Origin: Hofstenia miamia
Lineage: Eukaryota > Xenacoelomorpha > Acoela
Assembly: GCA_004352715.1 (NCBI GenBank)
Contig: SCFE01000100.1
Span: forward strand, 1,164,225-1,185,012
Length of the DNA stretch: 20,788 nt
Reading direction: 5' to 3'
The translations under genes and the position numbers were made by a program. The notes beneath the pieces are model-generated. The model was not told where the DNA came from. It was given only the letters and a program-made list of their open reading frames with translations, and did no database searches. Positions 1 through 9,736 of the stretch are shown in pieces (position 1 is the stretch's first letter; each line of letters begins with the position of its first letter).

Positions 1-792
1 CCATGGTTCCAAAATTTCGACGTCGGCATGTGATAACCAATGTTTTACTGATCGGGCAGTGTGGCAGGGAGCTCCGTCGTGCTGAAATAGTTGGCAACCG
101 TGCAAATTTAACCACATCAGCAGCTTTTCTTCAAGAATCTGCTGGTACACAGCCGCATTAAGGGTAGTATTCTCAGGTAGAAACCATAAGGCTCCACGTC
201 CCGTAGCTGATATTGTTCCCCATATCATCACACTTGGAGACTGTTTAACTCGTGGTAATGTATAACGAGAATTGTATCGCTCACCTACTGGGCGACGAAC
301 GTTAGAAGAGAATGAATAAAACTGTTTTATCAAAGATTCGTCGGAGAACATTACTCGGTGCCAATCTTGACGTGTCCACAGTTTGAATTTCCTACAAAAT
401 CTAAGTCTGTCTGAAATGTTTTTCTTTGATAATCTCGGTGTACAAGCTGGTTTATAAGATTTTAGATGGAAATCAATCTGAAGTCGTCGTCGTATGGTGC
501 GGGTACTAGCAGTAGACGAAATTTGCGATTTTATAAATGAAGATGACGCCGTTGGGTCAATTGTAATTAAGCGTTTGATCATTTGATCAGTTCTTTTGGA
601 TGTTACTCGTTTACGACAGGGACGCTTTCTAGCAGATAAATTGCCTGTATCTTGTAGTCTGTTCAAACATCGCTGAACTGCAGACTGAGATACTTGCAGC
701 CTTTGAGCAATAGCAGTTTGAGTATATCCATCTTCACGCAACACTTTCATTTGAGCAACGATGTGCACTGGAATATCCTTTTTCTTACCCAT
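1..792 (-). CDS. Tc1-like transposase, partial (C-terminus outside the window)
   Basis: Catalyses excision and TA-targeted insertion of its own element. The minus strand is open from an ATG at 790-792 to the window edge: 264 codons, no stop, no frameshift. It starts MGKKKDIPVHIVAQMK. A paired-like DNA-binding region follows: a first helix-turn-helix around residues 24-46 (TQTAIAQRLQVSQSAVQR), a basic linker around 54-64 and a second helical domain around 68-115 ending in TRTIRRRL. The catalytic core shows HRVMFSDES with the first Asp at 151, SPSVMIWGTIS at 185-195, and FQHDGAPCH with the second Asp at 239, 88 residues later as usual in the family. The third acidic residue would fall about ten codons beyond position 1. 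Family proteins are about 340 residues, so roughly 75 are missing. The start is chosen because it gives the normal N-terminal spacing. The clean frame suggests a young copy; activity is not shown. Confidence 0.93.
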   Translation of the reverse strand, partial: MGKKKDIPVHIVAQMKVLREDGYTQTAIAQRLQVSQSAVQRCLNRLQDTGNLSARKRPCRKRVTSKRTDQMIKRLITIDPTASSSFIKSQISSTASTRTIRRRLQIDFHLKSYKPACTPRLSKKNISDRLRFCRKFKLWTRQDWHRVMFSDESLIKQFYSFSSNVRRPVGERYNSRYTLPRVKQSPSVMIWGTISATGRGALWFLPENTTLNAAVYQQILEEKLLMWLNLHGCQLFQHDGAPCHTARSVKHWLSHADVEILEPW

Positions 793-1013
793 TTTCACGA
801 CACAATCAAAGTAGGCAGCAATCAATTTATGAGCAGTCACTCGTATGCACGTTTATAATATCACTCATTTTTTCGTCTCCATTTGCCAGTGCGCGTAACC
901 AATCAGAAACAAGTAATCACGCAAGCACTGAATGTCAGTGTATCGTTCAAAACGATGCGTAAGTGCTAAAAATAGAATATTCAGGAATTATGCTAATCCA
1001 GTGGCCAGCATGG
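1..1013 (-). mobile_element. Tc1-like DNA transposon A, cut by the window edge
   Basis: Cut-and-paste transposon of the Tc1/mariner superfamily, which inserts at TA. It contains the open transposase at 1-792 and about 220 bp of non-coding leader. The outer end is placed at 1013 because the next base begins a TA tract and the sequence just inside, read on the minus strand, is CCATGCTGGCCACTGG, which shares the TGGCCA core of element B's inverted repeat. The other end lies outside the window, so this terminus cannot be confirmed by its partner repeat. Confidence 0.75.
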
Positions 1014-1027
1014 TATATATATATATA
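1014..1027. repeat. (TA)n tract shared by Tc1-like elements A and B
   Basis: Fourteen alternating T and A bases lie exactly between the outer ends of two Tc1-like elements. Both need a TA target, so this tract contains the target duplications of both. Confidence 0.9.
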
Positions 1028-1049
1028 CTACTGGCCAAAAGTTTGGGAA
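1028..1049 (+). repeat. Left terminal inverted repeat of element B
   Basis: Positions 1029-1049 (TACTGGCCAAAAGTTTGGGA plus one A) match the complement of 3024-3044 base for base. The motif is a common Tc1-like terminus. Confidence 0.9.
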
Positions 1050-1417
1050 CACTTTCTAAATTTAGAAATTTTGGTATTTTACACTAAAAAACGCAATGTA
1101 GAAACAATATAATAACACAATGTAGAAACAATATGATAACACCGTGTAGAAAGTAAATAGTTAATTCAGAAAAACTCACTAATATTTTGTATGTCCACCA
1201 TTATTGGTCAAACACGCAGCAATGCGATTTGACATTGACTTGACCAGCTTTCTACATAATCATCAGTAATCTCTGTGCACCATAACACTTTAATTTGCTC
1301 CTTCAGATCGTCGAGTGATGTGCATTAGCGCTTCTTCAGACAGGTTTTGATGTGATGCCAGTAATTTTCTATGACGTTGAGTTTTGGGGGAGTTTCCCTG
1401 TCAGTTCTCAAACAGCT

Positions 1418-1677
1418 GAAAGTCTTGTGATGCAATCCACTGTTTCACAACTTTGGCGCTGTGGCAAGGAGCACCATCTTGTTGTAGTACAGATGTTCCG
1501 CGAAGCTGCATAAACATGGGAACTTTCTCCTGAATTATTTTGAGGTAAGCCTTGGCTGTGACTGTCTCGTTGTGAGGAACAAAATGCAGACCAGCACGCC
1601 CATTCGCAGTTATAGCACCCCAAATCATCACAGAAGGCGCTGAGCGGACAGTTTGTTGCGTGTAACGTGTGTTGAAT
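1418..1677 (+). repeat. 260-bp direct repeat, copy 1, left flank of gap
   Basis: This segment matches 2161-2420 with two mismatches in 260 bases. It abuts the N run directly on its right side. It covers transposase codons from VMIWG to QQDGAPCH. Confidence 0.95.
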
Positions 1678-2160
1678 NNNNNNNNNNNNNNNNNNNNNNN
1701 NNNNNNNNNNNNNNNNNNNNNNNNNNNNNNNNNNNNNNNNNNNNNNNNNNNNNNNNNNNNNNNNNNNNNNNNNNNNNNNNNNNNNNNNNNNNNNNNNNNN
1801 NNNNNNNNNNNNNNNNNNNNNNNNNNNNNNNNNNNNNNNNNNNNNNNNNNNNNNNNNNNNNNNNNNNNNNNNNNNNNNNNNNNNNNNNNNNNNNNNNNNN
1901 NNNNNNNNNNNNNNNNNNNNNNNNNNNNNNNNNNNNNNNNNNNNNNNNNNNNNNNNNNNNNNNNNNNNNNNNNNNNNNNNNNNNNNNNNNNNNNNNNNNN
2001 NNNNNNNNNNNNNNNNNNNNNNNNNNNNNNNNNNNNNNNNNNNNNNNNNNNNNNNNNNNNNNNNNNNNNNNNNNNNNNNNNNNNNNNNNNNNNNNNNNNN
2101 NNNNNNNNNNNNNNNNNNNNNNNNNNNNNNNNNNNNNNNNNNNNNNNNNNNNNNNNNNNN
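1678..2160. other. Assembly gap of 483 N
   Basis: Unsequenced scaffold gap inside element B. Any reading frame drawn across it is meaningless. Confidence 0.99.
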
Positions 2161-2420
2161 GAAAGTCTTGTGATGCAATCCACTGTTTCACAACTTTGGC
2201 GCTGTGGCAAGGAGCACCATCTTGTTGTACTACAGATGTTCCGCGAAGCTGCATAAACATGGGAACTTTCTCCTGAATTATTTTGAGGTAAGCCTTGGCT
2301 GTGACTGTCTCGTTGTGAGGAACAAAATGCAGACCAGCACGCCCATTCGCAGTTATAGCACCCCAAATCATCACAGAAGGCGCTGAGCGGACAGTTTGTT
2401 GCGTGTAACGTGTGGTGAAT
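2161..2420 (+). repeat. 260-bp direct repeat, copy 2, right flank of gap
   Basis: Begins on the first base after the N run and repeats 1418-1677 at an offset of 743. The only differences are a G/C at about 1487 against 2230 and a T/G six bases before the end of each copy. Confidence 0.95.
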
Positions 2421-3023
2421 CTTTGGTTTCTTGGTCGTCAAACGTGTGGCCGGTATGATGTAAACTTGGGAATCTTGGATTCGTCACTAAACATTACTTG
2501 ATGGCACATCTCAGGGGTGTAGTGTTCGTATACCCTGCAGAAGCGCTGCCGGTCTCGAATATTTTTTGAAGACAATCTGGGTTTGGCTGCCGGGTTGCAC
2601 GATGGAAGGTCAAAGGTAGTATTCCACCGACGCCTAATGGTGCGTGTTGATACACTCTGCACTACTGACCTTGATTTGCTTTGACTTCAGAAGATGAAGA
2701 GAATGGTTGATTGACGACGTAATGGTGAATGAGACGGTCAGTCTGAGGGGTTGTCACTTTTGGTCTTCCAGACAGCTTGCGAGACGAAAAATTTTGGAAG
2801 TGCTGATAGCGAGTAACACTTCTGGATACCGAAGATACTGACATGCCCATTCTAACAGCTATAGCGCGATTATTGTACCCCTCCTCGTACAAAATATGAA
2901 TGTGAGCACGCTATGTTGGTCAAATTTCACTACAACGGACCATATTTCAAACTATAATGATACTGCTTTTTCAGTGAAAATGTATTGTGTGTAAATCTAA
3001 AACACGCTTTAGACAGGTTACTC

Positions 3024-3044
3024 TTCCCAAACTTTTGGCCAGTA

Positions 3045-3047
<3 letters not shown>
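3024..3047 (-). repeat. Right terminal inverted repeat of element B
   Basis: Complement of the left terminus. It is followed immediately by a TA tract, fixing the outer boundary at 3047. Confidence 0.9.

Positions 3048-3076
<29 letters not shown>
3048..3076. repeat. (TA)n microsatellite
   Basis: Twenty-nine bases of alternating T and A directly after element B. Together with 1014-1027 this suggests that element B inserted into a pre-existing TA microsatellite. Confidence 0.95.
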
Positions 3077-3078
<2 letters not shown>

Positions 3079-4712
3079 AATGTATAAATAGAGTAAGAAT
3101 TCTTCTATTACATTATTTTGCTTGAATATAATGTGACTAAAATACTTTAATTTGTTTGAGGTACTAATGGAGCCCCCAAAAAAATATGAAAAGCTTAAAG
3201 GATTCAGGCTGTTTATGTTGTAATTAATATCTTATGCATGTATACATTTTTTAATCACATCATTCTATGAATTATTTTTAAATTGGAATTTTGAAAAGAA
3301 AGAGAAGACTCAATCTTTTGTTTACTGAAAGTGACTTACAACTATTTTTGGATAGTGGGTTTTACGAAAAATTTACAAAAAATTTGATTACCGCAGGTAA
3401 TGGATTACAATAAAATGGCAATTAATATTTGAGGAAGTTAAAATGTCTATCATATTTCTCAAGTTATGCAAACTTAAGCATCGTTGATGACTGATAATTA
3501 TCGATCAACAAATATACATGTACAATCAATCATGTTTTAAAAAACAATAAACACCAATATAAGGTTGTAAATTATCAAATATTCTGAGACTCTACAGTTA
3601 CGTCAAATTTAATTTTGAAAAATGAAGCTGCAGAGCTATAAACATCACTGACATTTCGGGTAAAATAAATATTCAACCAGCCAAATTGTACTCCTTTCAC
3701 AAAGAGCATAATCTGAAGGGATAGAACGAATTTCGATTAAATTATAAAATTTTTTCTTTTCTAAAATGTGAATTTTGAAGGGGTAAATTATCTCTCTGCC
3801 CCGCTATCGCCGCCACTGAGGTATGGGCGCTTATTCTTGTATACAAGGAAATATAATTGTACTTTTTCTGTCGGAGAGCAACTCTATAAATATACGATGT
3901 TAACTTTGTATTCAATAGGCTATTGAAATAATAGTTTTGATTTGATGCACGCAAATAACAAGCGAAATAGTATTTTTAGTTGATGTGTAAAGAAGAGCTG
4001 GAAACAACTTTCTGTCCCAACAACAAACTGGTTTTACAACAACAACAGTGCTGTTTGCTTGCAGCAGTTGACAATTAGTCGTTAGTGATTATCCAATTTA
4101 TTCTTAATTTTTAATGTGAAAATTTATTATATTGATCCTGAAATTTCAAAATTCACTATTATTGCATATTAAAATTAGGTAAACAGCATACTCAATTGTC
4201 CACTCTAAGCTAAAACAATAAATGCAGATACACCGGTGGTTTTTTCATGAAACGAATTAAATCGGACTGAAACTATATAATAGCCATCATACCAGAGTCC
4301 CCTAAAAGATTATTCAATATTCATAAGTATAAATGGTTTTTATAATTTAATAAAAAAATATTAATGACTTCTTTAACAGCTTCTTAGTTACGTATGCTGC
4401 TATTATCTAAAGAACTTTTTGATAATTGTAGCAATTGATAACTGTTGTTTCTATTTTTCAATTGTTAATGCAACAAACAGCGGCTAAGGAGCAGGGGGTG
4501 ACTGAGAGGGTTGAAGCTCCCCTAATATTTGTCCAGTTGCCACTGGTTTTGCATCAAATTCTTATAAATTTCCAAAATTTAAGCTTCGTATAGGAACGGC
4601 TTCAGCTCAGCCCTTCCAATAATGACGTTGTTCCTTAACGCCTGAACCTAGTGGATACGACCTTTTTAATATTGGCATAATAAATGCCTAGCAAATACTA
4701 TAACTTTTACAG
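3077..4712. other. AT-rich spacer without a recognisable gene
   Basis: No open frame longer than about 70 codons. The longest, on the minus strand at 3742-3954, shows no family motif and no codon pattern I trust. A less AT-rich patch near 3775-3835 and another near 4480-4640 may be old repeat remnants, but I see no ends. Confidence 0.6.
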
Positions 4713-4817
4713 TTCAATTTAAAAACTAACGCATTCAAACTAAAAATTACTGCATTCAAATTATAACATAACGCATTCAAATTAAAACATAAGTCATCCA
4801 ATTTATAATAAATACGA
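4713..4817 (+). repeat. Left arm: five 21-nt units
   Basis: Units start at 4713, 4734, 4755, 4776 and 4797, each beginning TTCAA or TCCAA and usually ending GCA or TCA. The fifth unit is the most diverged. Confidence 0.9.
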
Positions 4818-5184
4818 AACTATGACTTTATTAAAAAATGAAATCAAGAAACAAAATTAACTATAAACTAATACAATGTTTGCTTTATTCTCCAAGCAGT
4901 AAATCATCTTCAGCCATAAATTTTACTTACTGCCACTGTATATGCTGAAAAAACGAATTGCATGAACAAGGCCATTTTATACCTGATTAACTCTTCAAAA
5001 ATACCTTTAACTTGATTCATAGAAGTTATATAGGTTTGTGGATCTTTAATAGTTGGGTTTGCCTAACTTCATTGAGCTTCTTTGTCCTATATTTGACAGA
5101 GTCGTAAAACGTTCAATCTGTGATAAGGGTGCACTGTAAATTTGCCAGTGTAGTTCAGAGATAGAAGTGGGGCAGATTTTTTAA

Positions 5185-5260
5185 CCTGCCCTGCCCTGCC
5201 CCACCCCACAGTTTACCCTGCCCCATTTCCACGTGTTGACATCTGCCCCATATTGCCCCA
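5185..5260 (+). repeat. C-rich TGCCC low-complexity patch
   Basis: Several TGCCC/TGCCCC words (for example CCTGCCCTGCCCTGCCCC) lie in an otherwise AT-rich interior. It is degenerate simple sequence, not coding. Confidence 0.7.
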
Positions 5261-5487
5261 AGCTTTATGTTCTACAGTCTGAGCAATAACTGTGGGTCTA
5301 TTGATTAAATCTCAATTTTTTAGGGACAATCATGATGTTTCTACTCATTCAATAGTTTTCAGCATGTGCAGAGGCAATACGCAAGATATATGGCTGAAGA
5401 TTATCTTTTGTATGGAGAATATAGTAAGCATTATATTTTTTCATAGTTTGTTGCTTTTTAGTTTCATTTATTAATAAAATCATAGTT

Positions 5488-5571
5488 TGATCATTATATT
5501 AATTTGAATGTGTTATTATTTAATTTGAATGCAGTAATTTTTAATTTGAATGCGTTAGTTTTTAAATTGAA
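5488..5571 (-). repeat. Right arm: four 21-nt units, inverted
   Basis: Units at 5551-5571, 5530-5550, 5509-5529 and 5488-5508 read TTCAA... on the minus strand and pair one-to-one with the first four left-arm units. Confidence 0.9.
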
Positions 5572-7037
5572 TGGTAGAAGGTGTAGAAATAAAAATTTAA
5601 TATTGAAAATATAATGAAGATAAATAGAATCTCTATCATTTCCTGCTTTGCCCCAAAACGTTTTTAGCATATCAACTTTAGCCTTAATTATCAACATATT
5701 GTCCATTTTAAATTTAGTTTTGCTAAGCAGTTCACTACTCCTAATAAAGTTCTATATATAACATTGAACTGCTATTGAGATTTATTATTATTTATTAAAA
5801 AATATATTTATAATTATCACTTTACTGAAAAACTTTCATTCAATTATCAAAATATTTATATAAAAGGAAGGGAATTACAATTGTTGACATCAATAGATTG
5901 ACAAACATCTAATTTTATATATTATATTAAAAAGTATGTCAATTAATTCCGGAAATTAGGTCTACCACGAAAGACAGGCAAATGACAAAAATGTTTTTCA
6001 TAGCATAAATTTATAATAATTATAAAATTAAATAGAATTTCTTACATAATATTTATGAATAATTTCTAATTTTAGCCTTTTTGCATTTAAAAAATATACC
6101 TCTTTAGGAGTTCTCAAATCATATAGACTCAATATTATTGAGATAATTATAAAAAATTCACTTTGTATCAATTTTCTACTAAGTTGCTATTTTACAAACC
6201 AGTGAAAATGATTTTTAAGAGAACTTCATTCCATGGCATTTATTGTAATAGGCAACAGTGTGCAGAAGAGTGTAATATTTGTGATTTTTCTAAGGATGTA
6301 AGCGGAATATATATTTGCGAGCTCTTCCATTCCTTTGCGACTGGTAAGTAGTGAACGTTTTTCAACCATAACAAATTTCTTCGCAAGATGCTGTTGTGAA
6401 GTACTTATTGAGTTATTTACAGTTGATGGCAAACTGTCTGTTATATAATTCTGAATTGACACTTCTACATATTCACAACGTAAACTTAAATTCGGGCAGT
6501 ACCTTGATTGAATATAATAATGAAATATGCCCACGGTCTTATTTCAATTTATTAACAAAATTCAATTAATACTTATGAAGCTCATTAGTAATTCAATCAA
6601 GTTGATAAATCATATAACTTGTTTTTATATCATTTAGGAGCATCTGTAATGACTAACTACTTTGCCACTTTGTTAATTTTCTCTATTTTGAATCCCTTAA
6701 CATGTCTGTCTGATATAGGTGTCAATCTGACGGTAAACAACTGTCTAATCAAGTTTTTACTTTGTAAAATCCTTTATTAAGATATCGTCTAGGAGAGAGC
6801 TCATGCATGGCGCTTCTTACGTTACAATATAATGTACATAAGTACAATGTTTTTATCAACGCAGTATCATAAGATGTATAAACTCTCTGGTCAGTGTTTC
6901 CTGGTTAATTAAATTTGTTTTGGACCTTTTAAGCTGTCGGTTGAATTACTCGTTGAATAAGCATCTATCAATTTAAATATCCCAGTTCAAACTATTGGTT
7001 AAATTAGGCCTTCTATTTAACCAGCCAATGAAAGACG
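5572..7037. other. AT-rich spacer with unassigned short ORFs
   Basis: Two overlapping short frames lie on opposite strands: plus 6163-6351, which contains the Cys-rich stretch CNRQQCAEECNIC and runs through a donor-like GGTAAGT, and minus 6226-6534 (102 codons). Neither matches a family I know and both cannot be real, so I do not call a gene. A small imperfect stem GGTTAAAT/ATTTAACC sits near 6990-7022. Nothing else stands out. Confidence 0.5.
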
Positions 7038-7268
7038 ATGACGCATTTACAGACTTCAAGCGAAAGTCCAGGAATGAATCAAATCTCCATTGAAAAAGAA
7101 ATAGATGATTTTCTAGAAAATGTGGATGCGATTGTTTCACAAAAACAACAAGAAATTCCCAAATTTATCAAGCGTCTGCCGTATTTGCTTAGTCTACAGC
7201 TTTCGCCTGCAAACTGCGAAAGGGCATTTTCGAGGGCCTTTTTCTCACTGATAAACAAACCACTTTAA
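7038..7268 (+). pseudogene. hAT transposase C-terminal (hATC) fragment
   Basis: A 76-codon frame whose second half resembles the dimerisation region at the C-terminus of hAT transposases: IPKFIKRLPYLLSLQLSP followed by ANCERAFSRAFFSL around residues 58-71, comparable to the usual leucine-rich stretch and a Ser/Ala-x-x-Glu-Arg-x-Phe-Ser motif. Family proteins run to 500-700 residues. The RNase H core and BED zinc finger are not seen upstream, and no terminal repeats are found, so this is a truncated relic. The ATG at 7038 is only the first Met of the open stretch, not a supported start. Confidence 0.55.
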
Positions 7269-9703
7269 AATGGGGAAGTGAAGAATCGGTTAATATTTTT
7301 TTAAAAATTTACATTTCAACTAGTTTTAACCATTTTCATATTTTTAGCCATTCGTTTTTATAAGGCACGATGGGTTTAAGGTTAATGTTAGGTTTTTCTA
7401 GTATAACCAAGAAACGTCATCTCTGGTATTGATTAAGACAGTTAGCTTTATGTGAAGGTTAGGGTTTCACAAAATACCTATGCAGTACATTAGAGGCTGT
7501 AAATCTACCCATGGGTTGGCTAAATTTCTTACAAAATTTTTGGTTTGGGTCAAGCAATAAAAAATATGAGATCATATGTATATCAATTGTTTCACCCTTT
7601 CAAGGTAATGTGAGTCATTAGTGTTTCATTGAAAGAAATTATGCATGCAAATTTGTAGGATTTGTATATCATCTGTGTTAATCATTTAGATTTCAATATA
7701 AAACATCTACTTTTCAGTTTATTCATTAAATTGTATTCTTTAGTGCATAATCAGGTTTGGCTTGGAAGGAGGGTGAAATTTTTGTCTGTGGGGATTATTG
7801 TGGGGTTTTATGGACCAAAAATGTTTGTAGGCAGCCTCAATAATATCCTTAAACTTGTTTCAATAGTGAATGCTGTTTGGTTTAATCGAAACTTTTGAAA
7901 ATGAAATTATTTGATTTGAGCAGTCTTGTATAGTCTTAACTAACCTTAAATTTAAAATCAAATTAGATTTAGTTGTTAAAACTAAGTTGATCAAACAATT
8001 ATTAGTTGAAATTTATTACAATGAGGATTTCCCCTTTAAATAACCGCTTTTTTAAACTTATTGTAATGCGCTGCTAGAAGTTTGTTTTGTAAATATTATT
8101 GTTCCTGTTCTAGGTCTCTTGCATTTAAACTTATTTTATATTTTTGATAAGTAAGATGAACATATCATGGAATCAATATACTTAATGGAATTGAAATGGT
8201 TCCAATTTTAGTGGGACTATGGAACTGCGACTAATAAATTATGGTCTCACATAATTCTAATGATATTCACTAATTTAATTATTCTTCATTTCAAATTTCT
8301 TCTTCTTCAGAGTTAATGCTCACCAGAATACTGTTAAGATGTTCAACCCGTTATGTTGATGTTTTCAGTTTTGATCAATTAAGGAGCTTTTCTTCATCAT
8401 CATTCACGTCATTTAAAAATTTTCAAAAAATTGGAAAAAATCAATTTTTTTATCAAGCTATTATTTTTCAATTTGGAACCATGGGCAATTAATAAAAAAT
8501 GTAATTTTTTAATGGAATCAAATCTCCCCATAATTCGGAATCCAAATAATATTATATGCTGAAATAATATGCAACAAGAAAAATTCATTATTTGGCTAGC
8601 GTCGATCTTATGTACCCTTTATTATTGATTAGTAGCTCTATGTTATTTTGCAGTTAACTGCTAATGAAAAATTTTAATGTGTTGTATTAAAATATTAAAG
8701 AAAATTTTGTTGTCGCAGATTTCCTTTCTTACCGATGTATATATAATAATAAAATTCTTTTTTTGTGAATATTATTCAGCACAAAATTAAAATAGTATGG
8801 TAAAAGTGCACAGTGGACATATGTGTTGTAAAAAAATTGTATTTGAAAAAATATTATTATTAAATATAAAAATTGACTTTTAATGGTACACATTTGATGA
8901 TATTTTACTGTTAAAAATGTGGCAAAGTTTATTTATTTTTTTCATATCTACCAAAGTTTTATATTAAATTTAATAAATTAATTTGCAAAAACTTGAATAA
9001 AAATTTCATTTCATTTTTTTGATAATGTTTCAATTTTTTGATCAAATCGTGGAGCTCGTTTGAAAACGTAATGAAACGCGCATTTTATTCTTTCACTAGC
9101 AATCCGGTTAATGAATTCAATATCGAACAGCGCACAAATAGAAGAAATTACAAATACTTCAGTAGTGTAATGATAAAATCTCTTATTCCAATTTTGTTCT
9201 TACCCTGTCCGAGATAATTTGGTTATGATATTACTGATAAAAAGGATTATTGCAATTGCAATTGTGTGTACAGAAGTTGTTAAGAATAAAGTCTCCATTG
9301 AACTATCTATGGGGCTTTACTTAAAAATATATTCATAATTATTATGGTGATAAAATAAATGTTTATATTTTTAAAATAGCGCCTGATGGTAGTTTTTTAC
9401 ATTAATAAAGCGATTCATCCAAGTTGAAGAAAATTATATTGGTTAGTCCATTGTTTGCTCCAAACGTATTGATAAATTTTTATATCATTATTTGTTGTGA
9501 ATTTGAATTTTTGCGGTTTTTATACAAAAAGTTGATTTCACAATTATATTTAGAAAACAAAAATAAGTTACCAATGTATATATTAGCAATTTGTATAAAA
9601 TAGAATAGGAATAAAAACGATATTAACATTCTACAATCCCTATAATCAACAACAATTTGAAATCAGTACTCAACGGTAGATTTTGCCAATTCAATTAAAA
9701 TGC

Positions 9704-9707
<4 letters not shown>
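7269..9707. other. Long AT-rich spacer, nothing recognised
   Basis: Poly-A and poly-T runs and scattered stops in all frames. The longest frame, plus 7662-7898 (78 codons), is hydrophobic by base composition and has no motif. No RNA gene or element ends are visible. Confidence 0.6.

Positions 9708-9736
<29 letters not shown>

Larger units (their letters stand above)
1179..2920 (-). pseudogene. Tc1-like transposase pseudogene of element B
   Basis: Read on the minus strand, family motifs appear in order but in shifting frames: YEEGYNNRAIAVRMG near 2890, SGRPKVTTPQ near 2760, STRTIRRRW near 2640, VMFSDES near 2490 (first catalytic Asp), SAPSVMIWGAI near 2370 and again near 1630, QQDGAPCHSAK near 2205 and 1460 (second Asp), LNVIENYW near 1360 (third acidic residue), and the family-typical tail NRIAACLTNNGGHTKY ending at a TAG at 1179-1181. 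Damage includes a frameshift near 2660, a TGA at 2438-2440 where Arg is expected, a TGA near 1400 where Trp is expected, a frameshift just after it, a TAA near 1325 and another shift near 1240. The middle is interrupted by N bases and flanked by a repeated segment. The exact start is unclear because the first codons are also shifted. It is certainly a dead copy. Confidence 0.9.
1028..3047 (-). mobile_element. Tc1-like DNA transposon B, decayed, containing an assembly gap
   Basis: Both ends are visible. The left end reads CTACTGGCCAAAAGTTTGGG from 1028. The right end, reverse-complemented from 3047, reads CAGTACTGGCCAAAAGTTTG. The two share an identical 21-bp core (1029-1049 and 3024-3044), and the left copy lacks two bases near its tip. 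TA tracts flank both sides, consistent with TA target duplication. The transposase on the minus strand is broken. The apparent length is 2020 bp. If the 260-bp duplication around the gap is a scaffolding artefact, the true length is about 1277 bp, close to the usual 1.2-1.6 kb. Confidence 0.92.
4713..5571. mobile_element. Foldback-like element with 21-nt tandem repeats in inverted arms
   Basis: The left arm (4713-4817) holds five 21-nt units and the right arm (5488-5571) four, in opposite orientation. The outermost unit, TTCAATTTAAAAACTAACGC plus A, is identical in both arms. Going inward the paired units match at 21, 20, 17 and 15 of 21 positions. The interior of 670 bp has no credible coding frame and includes a C-rich patch. 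This architecture, with no transposase and with terminal inverted repeats made of short tandem units, resembles foldback or MITE-type non-autonomous DNA elements. No clear target-site duplication is visible, so the boundaries could lie some bases further out; 15 of 21 bases just outside the arms also match. The superfamily is not recognised. Confidence 0.7.

Noticed and set aside
1401-2441. Long apparent open frames of 195-346 codons across the first N gap, on both strands
   Set aside because: Most of each frame is N; the real content is parts of the decayed Tc1-like transposase and its duplicated flank.
6163-6351. Plus-strand Cys-containing ORF crossing a GGTAAGT donor-like site
   Set aside because: CNRQQCAEECNIC is suggestive of a small Cys-rich domain, but the spacing fits no family I know and no partner exon is visible.
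6226-6534. Minus-strand 102-codon ORF
   Set aside because: No recognised motif, overlaps another frame on the opposite strand, and has no clear splice or promoter context. Open length alone is not enough in AT-rich spacer.
7380-7475. TTAGGGTT/GGTTAGGG-like words suggesting interstitial telomere repeat
   Set aside because: Only isolated imperfect words (AAGGTTAATGTTAGG, GGTTAGGGTTTC), no tandem array.
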